A stretch of DNA of 10,666 bases from an uncultured Neomegalonema sp. (GCA_937958345.1 CALGNW010000042.1:1-10666), one strand, 5' to 3'; numbered from the stretch's first letter, positions 1 through 8,108 are shown. Notes: generated by a model from the sequence alone, not told the origin. Translations and numbers: made by a program.

Positions 1-240
1 TGGCCGGTATTCGGCCATGCCCTGATTTACATTACGCTTTGCGGAGGGCTGCTCGCTGTCGGCTTTTTGGCTGTACGGTTGCTGGTCCGCTGGTTTCCGC
101 GGATATCGCTGACCTTCAAGCCGCTGGCCAAGCTGGCCGCAACTGAGAAACCGCCCTTGCCTTACGGCGTCGCGATTGCAGTCGGCGCGGTCTATGTATT
201 CCCGCAAAGTGCGTTGTTTCAGGCCATCCTCGGTTCGTAA
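1..240 (+). CDS. Prepilin peptidase, CpaA/TadV-like (A24 family), C-terminal end only
   Basis: Frame 1 is open from the window edge to a TAA at 238-240 and gives 79 residues; the start lies outside the window. Two hydrophobic segments are visible, roughly residues 8-30 (ALIYITLCGGLLAVGFLAV) and 58-78, separated by a short basic loop. The sequence LPYGVAIAVGA just before the last membrane segment is typical of the C-terminus of A24 aspartic prepilin peptidases of the CpaA/TadV type. These are inner-membrane enzymes that cleave and mature Flp/Tad prepilins. The catalytic Asp motifs (including GxGD) are upstream and not visible, so activity cannot be judged. It converges with yejF, with 41 bp between the two stop codons. 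The family call rests on the short tail, so it is good but not certain; another small polytopic membrane protein is the alternative. Confidence 0.72.
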   Translation, partial: WPVFGHALIYITLCGGLLAVGFLAVRLLVRWFPRISLTFKPLAKLAATEKPPLPYGVAIAVGAVYVFPQSALFQAILGS

Positions 241-281
241 GTTCCGAACGGCCTGACGCGGTGCGTTAAAAGCGTGGTGTC

Positions 282-1931
282 TTAGCTGGCGACCACGTTT
301 TCGTCTCCCTCGGCTTCGATGCGGAAAGCTGCCGCCATGAGTGCCTTGGCGTAATCGGTTTGCGGATTTTCAAACACGGCCTCGCCAATCCCCTCTTCGA
401 CAACCATGCCGTTTCGCATCACGATAACCCGGTGCGAGAGCGCGCGAACAACCTTCAGGTCGTGGCTGATGAACACGTAAGCGAGATTGTAGCGGACCTG
501 TAAATCGCGCAGAAGATCGACAATCTGCGACTGCACGGACATGTCCAGTGCCGATGTGGGTTCGTCAAGGATGACCAGTTTCGGTTTAAGAGACATCGCC
601 CGGGCAATCGAAATCCTCTGGCGTTGACCGCCGGAAAATTCGTGCGGATAACGATCCATCATGTCGGGTTCAAGCCCGACCTCGGTCAAGGCGTCCGCAA
701 TAACCTTGCGCCGGTCGCCGGTTTCGCCTTCGATACCATGGACCTGAAGGCCTTCGGCGATAATCTGCGCAACCGACATGCGTGGCGATAACGAGCCGTA
801 GGGATCCTGAAAAACGACCTGCATGTCCCGGCGCATAGGACGTAGCTTTCGCTGGTTCAAACCCTGAATGTCGCGTCCGAGAAAGGCGATCCTGCCCTCC
901 GAGCTGATAAGGCGGACCAGCGCCAGACCCAGCGTGGTTTTGCCTGATCCCGACTCGCCCACCACGCCGAGGGTTTCGCCCGGCCTCACCTGACAGGATA
1001 TGTCCTGAACAGCCTTCACATGGCCGACCGTCTTGCGGAAAAAGCCCTCTTTGATCGGGAACCACACCTTGATGTTTTCGCCCTCGATTACCGGGGCACT
1101 TTCGGGGTCGGGGATGGGCTGGGGCAGGCCGGTGGGCTCGGCACTCAGCAGCATGCGCGTATACTCGTGCTCCGGCGCGGCAAACAGTTTCCATGTCGGG
1201 CCGTGTTCGACGACCTCGCCGTCCTTCATCACGTAAACCCTGTCCGAGATTTTTCGCACGATGGACAGATCGTGGGTGATGAACAACATGCCCATCCCCA
1301 TCTCGCGTTTAAGGTCGGCCAGTAATTCTAGGATTTGGGCTTGTACAGTGACATCAAGCGCCGTTGTCGGCTCGTCCGCAATCAGAAGTTCCGGTCCGTT
1401 GGCCAGTGCCATCGCGATCATCACGCGCTGGCGCTGTCCGCCCGACAGCTGGTGCGGGTATGCGCCGAGGCGGGTTTCCGGGTCGCGAATACCGACCTGA
1501 TGCATCAGCTTCAGCACCCGCTCTCGTGCTTTTTTGCCGGTTATGCCGCCGTGCAACTTGAGACTTTCGGAGATCTGCCGCTCGATTGTGTGCAGCGGGT
1601 TGAGAGCCGTCATCGGCTCCTGGAAGATCATCGAAATTTCGTTGCCCCGAACATGGAGCATTTTCTTCTTCGTTGATCCGACCAGCTCGTCACCGCGATA
1701 CCGGATGGAACCGCTCATGTCAGCAGATTGCGCCAACAGTTGCAGCACCGACAGGGCGGTTACGGACTTTCCTGAACCGGACTCGCCAACGAGCGCGACC
1801 GTCTCGCCCTCGTCTACGTGGATATTGACGCCTTTGACGGCAGGACTGAGTCCGTCCTTGCCCCAGAACCCGACCTTCAAATTGTCGATGGCCAGTATTG
1901 GAACGCCTGTGCTGTTTGCCGCTTCGGTCAT
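282..1931 (-). CDS. yejF: Peptide ABC transporter, fused double ATP-binding protein YejF
   Basis: This 549-residue protein carries two complete ABC ATPase domains in one chain. Domain 1 has Walker A GESGSGKS at 49-56, a Q-loop near Q104, signature LSGGQ at 162-166, Walker B LLIADE at 182-187 and H-loop H220. Domain 2 has Walker A GESGSGKT at 325-332, Q375, signature FSGGQ at 432-436, Walker B LVILDE at 452-457 and H490. Both sites therefore look catalytically intact. The length is close to E. coli YejF (about 530 residues). It is cytoplasmic and powers the YejB/YejE permease pair. The start codon overlaps the yejE stop as ATGA (1928-1931), with GGAAGA upstream as a plausible ribosome binding site, which indicates translational coupling. 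It is the last gene of the operon. I see no convincing intrinsic terminator in the 41 bp before the convergent prepilin peptidase stop. Dpp/Opp-type double ATPases are similar, but the neighbours make it YejF. Confidence 0.96.
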   Translation of the reverse strand: MTEAANSTGVPILAIDNLKVGFWGKDGLSPAVKGVNIHVDEGETVALVGESGSGKSVTALSVLQLLAQSADMSGSIRYRGDELVGSTKKKMLHVRGNEISMIFQEPMTALNPLHTIERQISESLKLHGGITGKKARERVLKLMHQVGIRDPETRLGAYPHQLSGGQRQRVMIAMALANGPELLIADEPTTALDVTVQAQILELLADLKREMGMGMLFITHDLSIVRKISDRVYVMKDGEVVEHGPTWKLFAAPEHEYTRMLLSAEPTGLPQPIPDPESAPVIEGENIKVWFPIKEGFFRKTVGHVKAVQDISCQVRPGETLGVVGESGSGKTTLGLALVRLISSEGRIAFLGRDIQGLNQRKLRPMRRDMQVVFQDPYGSLSPRMSVAQIIAEGLQVHGIEGETGDRRKVIADALTEVGLEPDMMDRYPHEFSGGQRQRISIARAMSLKPKLVILDEPTSALDMSVQSQIVDLLRDLQVRYNLAYVFISHDLKVVRALSHRVIVMRNGMVVEEGIGEAVFENPQTDYAKALMAAAFRIEAEGDENVVAS

Positions 1932-2956
1932 TTGAATGTCTTCCGCGGATCAAAAGCGTCCCGCACGCCCTCAAAGATAAACACAAGCAGCGAGAGCATC
2001 ACTGCCAGAACGATAAACGCGGTGAAACCCAACCAAGGCGCCTGAAGATTGTTTTGCCCCTGCAAGGCCAGTTCACCCAAGGACGGCGAGCCTGGCGGCA
2101 AGCCGAAGCCCAGAAAATCGAGAGCGGCCAGCGAACTGATCGCGCCTGTCAGAACGAATGGCAGCATCGTCAGTGTTGCGACCATCGCATTGGGCAGCAG
2201 GTGCTTGAACATGATCTTACTGTTTGAAACGCCCAATGCCCGCGCGGCCTGAACGTATTCGAAGTTGCGGGCGCGCAGAAATTCAGCGCGGACAACGCCG
2301 ACCAGAGCAGGCCATGAGAAAAACGCGAGAATACCGAGCAAAACCCAAAAGCTGGGTTCGATGATTGCCGCGATGATGATAATGATAAACAGAACCGGAA
2401 TGGACGTCCAAATCTCGATAACCCGTTGTAAGATAAGATCGGTCCAGCCGCCGAAGTATCCCTGAACCGCGCCTGCTGCGATGCCGATGATGCTTGTGAC
2501 CAAGGTCAAAACCAAACCGAACAGCACCGAGACCCTGAAGCCATACAGAAGCCGCGCTGTCACGTCGCGTGCCTGATCGTCAGTGCCGAGCCAGTTTCGC
2601 GCGCCGGGCGGCGATGGTGAGGGCTGTGCCTCGTAAACGATGGTGTCGTAGGAATAGGGGATGAGCGGCCAGATGGTCCAGCCGCCTTCCTCGCGGATCA
2701 ATTCCTCGATGAACGGGTCGGTGTAATCCGCCTCGGTCTCGAAATCGCCGCCGAAGGTTGTCTCGGGATAAAAGTCTTTGATCGGCGTGAAATACTCGCC
2801 CTTGTAACTGATCAGCAAGGGCTTGTCGTTTGCGACAAGCGGCGCGAGCAATGACAGAATAAACAGAACGGCGAAAATCCAGAAGGACCAGCGCGCGCGC
2901 TTGTTTGCACGGAAGTTTTCGAGCCTGCGCTGCTGTAGCGGATCGAGCTTGAACAT
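1928..2956 (-). CDS. yejE: Peptide ABC transporter, permease YejE
   Basis: This inner-membrane permease is 342 residues from the chosen start. An N-terminal basic stretch (RANKRAR) leads into TM1 at about 23-42, then a roughly 95-residue periplasmic loop as in E. coli YejE (WLGTDDQARD at 122-131), then the permease core. The cytoplasmic EAA loop that docks on the ATPase is at about 233-257 (EYVQAARALG...HLLPNA). The C-terminus FEGVRDAFDPRKTFK matches the family, and the length is nearly identical to E. coli YejE (341). A longer in-frame ATG exists at 3004, but the start at 2956 gives MFKLDPLQQRRLENFRANKR, aligns with relatives, and sits behind a strong GGGAGG site. It leaves only 1 nt after the yejB TAA (2958-2960), so translation is probably coupled to yejB. 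It should pair with YejB to form the translocation pore for peptides. Confidence 0.95.
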   Translation of the reverse strand: MFKLDPLQQRRLENFRANKRARWSFWIFAVLFILSLLAPLVANDKPLLISYKGEYFTPIKDFYPETTFGGDFETEADYTDPFIEELIREEGGWTIWPLIPYSYDTIVYEAQPSPSPPGARNWLGTDDQARDVTARLLYGFRVSVLFGLVLTLVTSIIGIAAGAVQGYFGGWTDLILQRVIEIWTSIPVLFIIIIIAAIIEPSFWVLLGILAFFSWPALVGVVRAEFLRARNFEYVQAARALGVSNSKIMFKHLLPNAMVATLTMLPFVLTGAISSLAALDFLGFGLPPGSPSLGELALQGQNNLQAPWLGFTAFIVLAVMLSLLVFIFEGVRDAFDPRKTFK

Positions 2957-2957
2957 C

Positions 2958-4196
2958 TTAGGCCTCCCGCTTTTCGAAATCGATGCGGGGGTCGATCCAC
3001 ACATACATCAGATCGGAAATAATCCCGACGACCAGTCCGAGAAGCGAAAACATAAATAACGTCCCGAACACGACCGGATAGTCCCGCTCGATGATGGCGT
3101 TGTAACCGAGCAGTCCCAATCCATCGAGGCTGAAGATCGTTTCGATCAGCAGAGAGCCTGCAAAAAAGACGCTGATGAAGACGGCAGGAAAGCCCGCAAT
3201 AATAATCATCATCGCATTGCGGAAGACGTGGCCAAACATCACCTGACGCTCGCTCAGGCCCTTTGCATGGGCCGTTAGAACATACTGTTTGTTGATCTCG
3301 TCGAGGAACGAATTCTTCGTCAGCAGGGTCAGGGTCGCAAATGCCCCAATCACCATTGCGGACACGGGTAACACCAGATGCCAGAGGTAATCGCCCCACC
3401 ATCCAAGGCTGGCAATCCCCTCCCAGAACGTCATACCGCTGTATTCTTCGGAGTGTAGTCCCCGTAGAGGGAACCACTGAAAGTATGATCCACCCGCAAA
3501 CAGAACACGCAGCATCACGGCAAATAAGAAGGCCGGGATTGCGTAGCCGACGATGATGATTGCCGATGTGATCGTGTCGAATGCCGATCCCTCGCGCACG
3601 GCCTTGCGGACCCCCATCGGGATCGAAATGAGATATGCGATCAATGTGGTCCAGAGGCCGAGCGAGATAGAGACAGGCATCTTCTCTAAAATCAGGTCAA
3701 TCACGCTGACTGAACGGAAATAGCTCTCGCCGAAATTAAAGGTCAGATAATCGCCCATCATGTTGACGAAGCGCTTCCACACCGGAACGGATACTTTGCT
3801 GCATTGCGCTGACGCCAAGTCCGGCTCGCCGGTGTATCCCGGTTCGCAGACGATTTTGACCTTGCACTCATCGACACTGGGGGACCGCTTGCCCTCGTAT
3901 CCGGGTTCGCAGACCAATTCGACAAACCCGAACTGGGCCTCCATTTCAGCGATGAATTCAGGATCAAGGCCCTGTGCACCGCGATACTGAGTGCCGCCGC
4001 TGTTGCCTCCGGTATTGGTATCGGCCCCGCCGCCGGTGAAGCGGTCCGTGCTGTTGCTGCCAATCCCGCTCAGCTCGGCAATTTGTTGTTCAACCGGCCC
4101 GCCGGGCGCGAATTGGATCACCGCAAAGCTGATTGCCATGATTCCGAAAAGTGTCGGGATAATCAGCAGCAAGCGCCGAAGGATATAAGCGCCCAT
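2958..4196 (-). CDS. yejB: Peptide ABC transporter, permease YejB, with a Cys-rich loop insertion
   Basis: This 412-residue inner-membrane permease starts MGAYILRRLLLIIPTLFGI, the standard YejB opening, with TM1 at about 8-29. PGGPVEQQIA and YRGAQGLDPEF (71-81) are family hallmarks. The core membrane segments run from about 171 to 400, with the EAA loop at about 304-328 (QYVLTAHAKG...HVFRNA) and the conserved ending IDPRIDFEKREA. It is about 48 residues longer than E. coli YejB (364). The excess lies in the first periplasmic loop between FGF (89-91) and WKRF (140-143), where two 21-residue repeats carry cysteines C96, C111, C117 and C132. A Gly/Ser/Asn-rich stretch at about 43-69 precedes it. 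The start at 4196 has AAGGAA about 6-8 nt upstream. A 113-nt gap separates it from yejA2, unlike the other junctions in this operon. Function: one half of the peptide-translocating pore. Confidence 0.95.
   Translation of the reverse strand: MGAYILRRLLLIIPTLFGIMAISFAVIQFAPGGPVEQQIAELSGIGSNSTDRFTGGGADTNTGGNSGGTQYRGAQGLDPEFIAEMEAQFGFVELVCEPGYEGKRSPSVDECKVKIVCEPGYTGEPDLASAQCSKVSVPVWKRFVNMMGDYLTFNFGESYFRSVSVIDLILEKMPVSISLGLWTTLIAYLISIPMGVRKAVREGSAFDTITSAIIIVGYAIPAFLFAVMLRVLFAGGSYFQWFPLRGLHSEEYSGMTFWEGIASLGWWGDYLWHLVLPVSAMVIGAFATLTLLTKNSFLDEINKQYVLTAHAKGLSERQVMFGHVFRNAMMIIIAGFPAVFISVFFAGSLLIETIFSLDGLGLLGYNAIIERDYPVVFGTLFMFSLLGLVVGIISDLMYVWIDPRIDFEKREA
3798..3923 (-). repeat. Two 63-bp tandem repeats inside yejB encoding paired-cysteine units
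   Basis: Copy 1 covers 3861-3923 (residues 92-112) and copy 2 covers 3798-3860 (residues 113-133). Each encodes the pattern V-C-E-P-G-Y-x-G-x9-C: C96 to C111 and C117 to C132, both C-x14-C. At DNA level the best-conserved core is 17 of 18 identical bases on the + strand (3834-3851 versus 3897-3914), exactly 63 bp apart, so the unit arose by an in-frame duplication. The segment falls in the predicted periplasmic loop, so the cysteines could form one disulfide per unit; that is inference. The CEPGY-xG wording resembles EGF-like loops, but four cysteines are too few to claim an EGF domain. Confidence 0.85.
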
Positions 4197-4309
4197 TTAG
4201 ATTTCCTTTGTCCGGCCCGCGTGCCGGGACGTGTTATTGGTCAGCGCAGTACCGCCGCAGGCTTCGAAATTGATATCAGAGAGGCTTCGCATCCGAAGAC
4301 GTACCCGCA
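4197..4309 (-). promoter_or_regulatory. Intercistronic hairpin region between yejA2 and yejB
   Basis: This 113-nt gap is the only sizeable spacer in an operon otherwise joined by overlaps or 1 nt. On the transcribed (minus) strand it can form two stems. The first is at 4285-4298 (CTTCG, 4-nt loop, CGAAG). The second is at 4210-4230 (GTC then CGGC pairing with GCCG then GAC, one bulged C, 6-nt loop), ending about 5 nt before the yejB ribosome binding site. Neither is followed by a T-run, so intrinsic termination is unlikely. By analogy with other binding-protein-dependent transport operons, such stems often protect the upstream binding-protein message or lower downstream translation. That role is inference only. 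An 8-bp direct repeat AGGCTTCG occurs at 4259-4266 and 4282-4289. Confidence 0.4.
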
Positions 4310-6115
4310 TTACTTCGCCCACCACGTTTCCAGCACGCCGCGCGCGTAGGCGGGTTTTGTCTCGGGTCTTCCGTAGCGATCCCACCACGCAAGGGTATGC
4401 GATCCCTTTGACCATTGAGAAACCCAATACCGCCCCTCGCGCAGAACACGGTCTAGGGCGCGCAGGGCCGTTTCCATATCCTCTCGATTGTCTGCGGCAA
4501 TCGCCTTCTCAATCAGCGCATCGACAACGGGATCTTTGATCCCCGCCAGATTAAAGCTGCCGTCATTGTCGGCGGCCTCGCTGCTGAAAAAGTTCAGCAG
4601 TTCAGGTCCGGGAGTCAGCGAAAGGCTGAAGCGTGCGGTGACAATGTCGAAGTCGAACGACTCCTGCCGTCTTTGATATTGTGGACGGTCGACTTCGCGC
4701 ATACGCGCATCAATGCCGAGTTTTTTGATATTCTCGATGTAGGGGCCTGTGATCCGCGCGAACGCGCTGGAATCGTCGAGAAATTCGATCTCAAATGGCT
4801 TGCCGTCCTTGACGCGCTTGCCCTCGACCAATTCCCAGCCCGCATCGTCGAGCAGCTTCATTGCCTTGCGGATGTTGCGGCGATTGCGGCCTGTCGCATC
4901 GGTCTTTGGAGGAACATATGCCTCGCCGAACACGCCATCCGGCACCTTGCCCCGAAACGGCTCGAGCAATGCCACCTCGCCTTCTGTCGGCTTTCCGCTT
5001 GCCTCAAAGGGTGCATTTTCGAAGAAGCTGTCAGTGCGGTGATAGAGACCGTAGAACAGCGTTTTATTCGACCATTCGAAATCAAAGGCGAGTGCGATGG
5101 CCTCACGCACACGGGGATCGGCAAACTTGTCGCGGCGCGTGTTGAACCAATAACCCTGCGTGCCTGCCGGTCTGTTATCCGGTATTGCGTCTTTTATGAC
5201 ATCGCCTTTTTCCAGAGCCGGGAAATCATACCGCGTGCCCCAGAATTTCGACGAGAACTCTTCGCGGAGATCCAGCTTGCCTGCCGTCAATGCCTCGAAC
5301 GCGGCCTCCTGATCACGGAAATACTCGAAGGTGATCTTATCGAGATTCCAGCGTCCGGCGTTTACCGGCAGATCCTTACCCCAATAGTCGTCGCGCCGCT
5401 CGAACGTGATGGACAGATTGCGGTCAATTCGCCCGACCTTGTAAGGGCCGGAGGACAAGGGAATGTCGAGACTGGATTCGGTAAAATCATTCTCGCTGTA
5501 ATACGCCTTGGAAAAAATTGGCAGAGTAGCGACCATCATGGGCAGGTCGCGCTTCGGCGCGTCAGCGCGGAAGGTGTATTTCACGCGGGTCGGCGACAGT
5601 GCTTCGGCCTTCTCAACGTCGCGTAACGATAGCCGGTAGGCCGGATGTCCCTTTTCTTTCAGCAGTTTGAACGAGTACGCTACATCCTCGGCTGTGATCG
5701 CAGAGCCGTCAGCAAAAATGGCGTCTTCGCGCAGTTGGAACGTAATCCATTCGCCGCCGGGGATAAATTCCGCATGGGTGGCGACCAGCGCATAAACCGC
5801 ATCCGGTTCGTCCTTTGCGGCCACCATTAGGCTGTCGAAAATCAGGTTATAAGGCTCCGTCAGACCATCCGCCGGATCTCCCTTGAGAATATATCCGTTA
5901 AGGCTGTCGAAGGTTTGACCGGCAAGAACCGACGTCGTGCGGATCGAGCCGCCCTTTGGCGCATCAGGATTCACGTATTCAAAGTGTTCGAAATCCGGCG
6001 GATACTTCAAGTCTCCGAACGCGGAAAGACCGTGGGCAGTTTGCACTGCATCCGCGTAGGCCGCCGGTGAAAAGGCGATTGTTATCGCAGCAAGGGCTGC
6101 GCTAATGCGCCTCAT
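4310..6115 (-). CDS. yejA2: Peptide ABC transporter, second periplasmic binding protein YejA2 (SBP family 5)
   Basis: This 601-residue extracytoplasmic binding protein comes from the start chosen at 6115. That ATG overlaps the yejA1 TGA as ATGA (6112-6115) and has GGAG about 8 nt upstream. An upstream in-frame start at 6136 would add seven residues before the signal peptide and is less likely. The signal peptide is MRRISAALAAITIAFSPAAYA, with predicted Sec cleavage after A21. Family marks include YPPDFEHFEYVNPDAPKGG (38-56), SGPYKVGRID (about 222), DYWGKDLPVN (243-252) and the NTRRDKFADPRVREAIALAF block (from 325). The C-terminal tryptophans (AWWDRYGRP, ETWWAK) are shared with YejA proteins. 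The length matches E. coli YejA (about 600). It should capture peptide-like ligands for YejBEF. It is clearly homologous to yejA1 next door along the whole length but well diverged, so this is an old duplication. The ligand cannot be deduced here. Confidence 0.94.
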   Translation of the reverse strand: MRRISAALAAITIAFSPAAYADAVQTAHGLSAFGDLKYPPDFEHFEYVNPDAPKGGSIRTTSVLAGQTFDSLNGYILKGDPADGLTEPYNLIFDSLMVAAKDEPDAVYALVATHAEFIPGGEWITFQLREDAIFADGSAITAEDVAYSFKLLKEKGHPAYRLSLRDVEKAEALSPTRVKYTFRADAPKRDLPMMVATLPIFSKAYYSENDFTESSLDIPLSSGPYKVGRIDRNLSITFERRDDYWGKDLPVNAGRWNLDKITFEYFRDQEAAFEALTAGKLDLREEFSSKFWGTRYDFPALEKGDVIKDAIPDNRPAGTQGYWFNTRRDKFADPRVREAIALAFDFEWSNKTLFYGLYHRTDSFFENAPFEASGKPTEGEVALLEPFRGKVPDGVFGEAYVPPKTDATGRNRRNIRKAMKLLDDAGWELVEGKRVKDGKPFEIEFLDDSSAFARITGPYIENIKKLGIDARMREVDRPQYQRRQESFDFDIVTARFSLSLTPGPELLNFFSSEAADNDGSFNLAGIKDPVVDALIEKAIAADNREDMETALRALDRVLREGRYWVSQWSKGSHTLAWWDRYGRPETKPAYARGVLETWWAK

Positions 6116-7950
6116 GTTTCGGTCTCCGCTGACCACCAGACATCAGGAAATCCGACATTATGCGAGGGCGTGGGGTCGGGTTTGGTGATCTTCTTATGCC
6201 ACCACGCAACCCGCTCGGTCGGGGTATAGAGTTCGAGAATACCGTAATGTCCCCAGAGGAGCACGCGGTCCAGTGCGCGCGAGTGTGCGGCAAGGTCTTC
6301 GCGGTCCTTGGCAAAGATCAGTCCCTCGATCAGGGCATCAACGACAGGATCTTTGACGCCCGGTGTATTGCGGCTACCCTCTGCATCGGCGGCCTCACTA
6401 CCCCAAAAACCGCGCTGTTCGTTTCCGGGCGAAGACGAATTGCCGACTCTGCCGATTACCATATCGAAATCATGCGCTTGGAAACGCTGCGTATATTGTG
6501 CGCTGTCGATCAGGCGCAGCTTGGTCACGATTCCGAGCCGGTCGAGGTTCTTCAGATAGGGGGCAACAACGCGTTCCTGTTGCGGGGATGCGTATAGGAA
6601 TTCTACCTCGAAAGGCTTGCCCTCGCCATTCACCAGCTTACCGTCTTTGACCGTCCATCCGGCCTCTTTCAACAGACCCTTGGCGCGGCGGAGAACACGG
6701 CGGTCACCGCGCCCCGACCCGTCGGATACCGGCATTTCGAAAGGCTTCTCGAAGATATGCGCGGGCAGCTCATCACGGAATTGCTCCAGAATTTCCAACT
6801 CGCGCCCTTCGGGCAGGCCGCTGGACATCAGGTCAGCGGTTCCTTGAAAATAGCTCGTGGGGCGCGCGTATTGCCCGTAAAAAATAGCTTTGTTAGTCCA
6901 CTCGAAATCAAACATCAGGGCGAGAGCCTCGCGGACGCGGATATCGCTGAATTTCTCAAGGCGCGTATTAAAAACAAAGGTTTGCGAAACTTTCGGGCCG
7001 TCGGTTTCGATCTCTTTTTTGATCACGTCACCCCTATTGGCGGCAGGAAAGTCGTAGCGCGTTGCCCAGTTTATCGAGCTGTTTTCCGAGCGATGGTCCA
7101 GTTTTCCGGCCTTAAAGGCTTCGAAGGCGGCATTCGGGGCTTTGTAATATTCGTAACGGAGCTTGCCGAAATTGTTCATGCCGACATTCACCGGCAGGTC
7201 TTGTCCCCAGTAATCTTCAACCCGTTCGTACTCTACGTGTCGCCCGGCTTCGAAATCACCAATCCGGTAGGGGCCAGAACCGAGCGGCTTGTCGAGCGAA
7301 GACTTGGAGAAATCGCGGTCTTTCCAGTAGTGCTCAGGCATGACAACAAGCTGTCCCATGATATGGGGCAGCTCGCGGTTGTTTTTCTGGTCAAAGGTGA
7401 AGCGCACAATATTGTCGCCTGCGTCCTCGGCATTTTCGACATTCGCATAATACAACCGGTATCCGGGAATTGCCTTCTCGATCAGCATATTAAACGTAAA
7501 AACGACGTCCTTTGGCGTAACCGGCTTGCCGTCGTGCCAGCGCGCATCATCGCGAATCTTGAACGAGACTGACGAGTAATCGCTCGGGTGTTCGATCCAT
7601 TCGGCAAGCAGTCCGTACTCGGTCGAGCTGGCATCGAGGGCGGGGGTCATCAGCGTATCGTAGATCCTGCCAACACCGGTTGCCGCGTTTCCCTTAACGA
7701 TGAAGGGATTGAAGCTGTCAAATGTGCCGATGGCGGCAATGCGCACTGTTCCGCCCTTGGGCGCGTCCGGATTCGCATAATCGAAGCGTTTGAAATCCGC
7801 CGGATAATTGAGTTCTCCAACCAGCGTTCCGCCATGCGAGCGATGTAAGTCCTCTTTGGCAAAGGCAAAACCGGAAAAAGAAACGCCTGTCGTGCCCATC
7901 GCACTGCCAGCCAGAAGAAGTCGGGTTGCCTGTCGCCTGTCGAGGGTCAT
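6112..7950 (-). CDS. yejA1: Peptide ABC transporter, first periplasmic binding protein YejA1 (SBP family 5)
   Basis: This 612-residue SBP family 5 protein is the first gene of the yej operon. The ATG at 7950 follows a strong AAGGAG site (7959-7964) with 8-nt spacing. The N-terminus MTLDRRQATRLLLAGSAMG has twin arginines (R5, R6) before a mild hydrophobic stretch and a likely AFA cleavage site after residue 31. This looks Tat-like, although the usual phenylalanine after the arginines is absent, so Sec export remains possible. Family marks include YPADFKRFDYANPDAPKGG (49-67), SGPYRIGDFE (about 225), DYWGQDLPVN (246-255) and NTRLEKFSDIRVREALALMF (from 328). It is a paralogue of YejA2. Tandem yejA1-yejA2 ahead of yejBEF is an arrangement I recall from Rhizobiales such as Sinorhizobium and Brucella, where the system aids resistance to antimicrobial peptides. 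Ligand specificity here is unknown. Confidence 0.95.
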   Translation of the reverse strand: MTLDRRQATRLLLAGSAMGTTGVSFSGFAFAKEDLHRSHGGTLVGELNYPADFKRFDYANPDAPKGGTVRIAAIGTFDSFNPFIVKGNAATGVGRIYDTLMTPALDASSTEYGLLAEWIEHPSDYSSVSFKIRDDARWHDGKPVTPKDVVFTFNMLIEKAIPGYRLYYANVENAEDAGDNIVRFTFDQKNNRELPHIMGQLVVMPEHYWKDRDFSKSSLDKPLGSGPYRIGDFEAGRHVEYERVEDYWGQDLPVNVGMNNFGKLRYEYYKAPNAAFEAFKAGKLDHRSENSSINWATRYDFPAANRGDVIKKEIETDGPKVSQTFVFNTRLEKFSDIRVREALALMFDFEWTNKAIFYGQYARPTSYFQGTADLMSSGLPEGRELEILEQFRDELPAHIFEKPFEMPVSDGSGRGDRRVLRRAKGLLKEAGWTVKDGKLVNGEGKPFEVEFLYASPQQERVVAPYLKNLDRLGIVTKLRLIDSAQYTQRFQAHDFDMVIGRVGNSSSPGNEQRGFWGSEAADAEGSRNTPGVKDPVVDALIEGLIFAKDREDLAAHSRALDRVLLWGHYGILELYTPTERVAWWHKKITKPDPTPSHNVGFPDVWWSAETET

Positions 7951-7978
7951 CTGCTCGTCTCCTTCTTACTTTTACGCT

Positions 7979-8008
7979 GTAATATCCTGCGCGTGCGCGC
8001 CGATGCAA
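7979..8008 (-). promoter_or_regulatory. Candidate promoter of the yej operon
   Basis: On the minus strand TTGCAT (8008-8003) is followed after 18 nt by TATTAC (7984-7979). The implied transcription start near 7972 would give a short leader of about 20 nt carrying the AAGGAG site. The match to sigma-70 consensus is modest: 3 of 6 at -35 and 4 of 6 at -10. A promoter must lie somewhere in 7951-8108, because a strong terminator isolates the operon from the upstream cytochrome gene. The spacer is an alternating GC-rich run. GATGCA is repeated at 8002-8007 and 8020-8025. I could not recognise any operator. Confidence 0.3.
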
Positions 8009-8108
8009 TGTTTATGGTTGATGCAGGTTGTTACGAGAGCGTTAAGACAAGCCGAGGCGCACGGCGAAATTGCGGCTCTGTTGCGCTATAGAAATGACTA
8101 CCGTAAAC

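Noticed and set aside
241..281. Bidirectional terminator between the convergent prepilin peptidase and yejF genes
   Set aside because: Only a 4-bp ACGC/GCGT pairing with a long loop and no T-run is visible, which is too weak to call.
2957..3004. Longer yejE start at 3004, adding 16 residues
   Set aside because: It would overlap yejB by 47 bp, lacks the strong ribosome binding site, and the extra residues do not match the family N-terminus; GGGAGG directly precedes the ATG at 2956.
4673..5626. 317-codon open frame on the plus strand, antisense to yejA2
   Set aside because: It mirrors the codon phase of a confident SBP gene, has no recognisable domain or credible ribosome binding site, and a similar antisense frame appears over yejA1. 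Long reverse-strand frames are expected opposite GC-biased genes.
6757..7572. 271-codon open frame on the plus strand, antisense to yejA1
   Set aside because: Same reasoning: it is fully inside a well-supported gene on the other strand and has no family resemblance. Its presence over both paralogues reflects their shared codon pattern.
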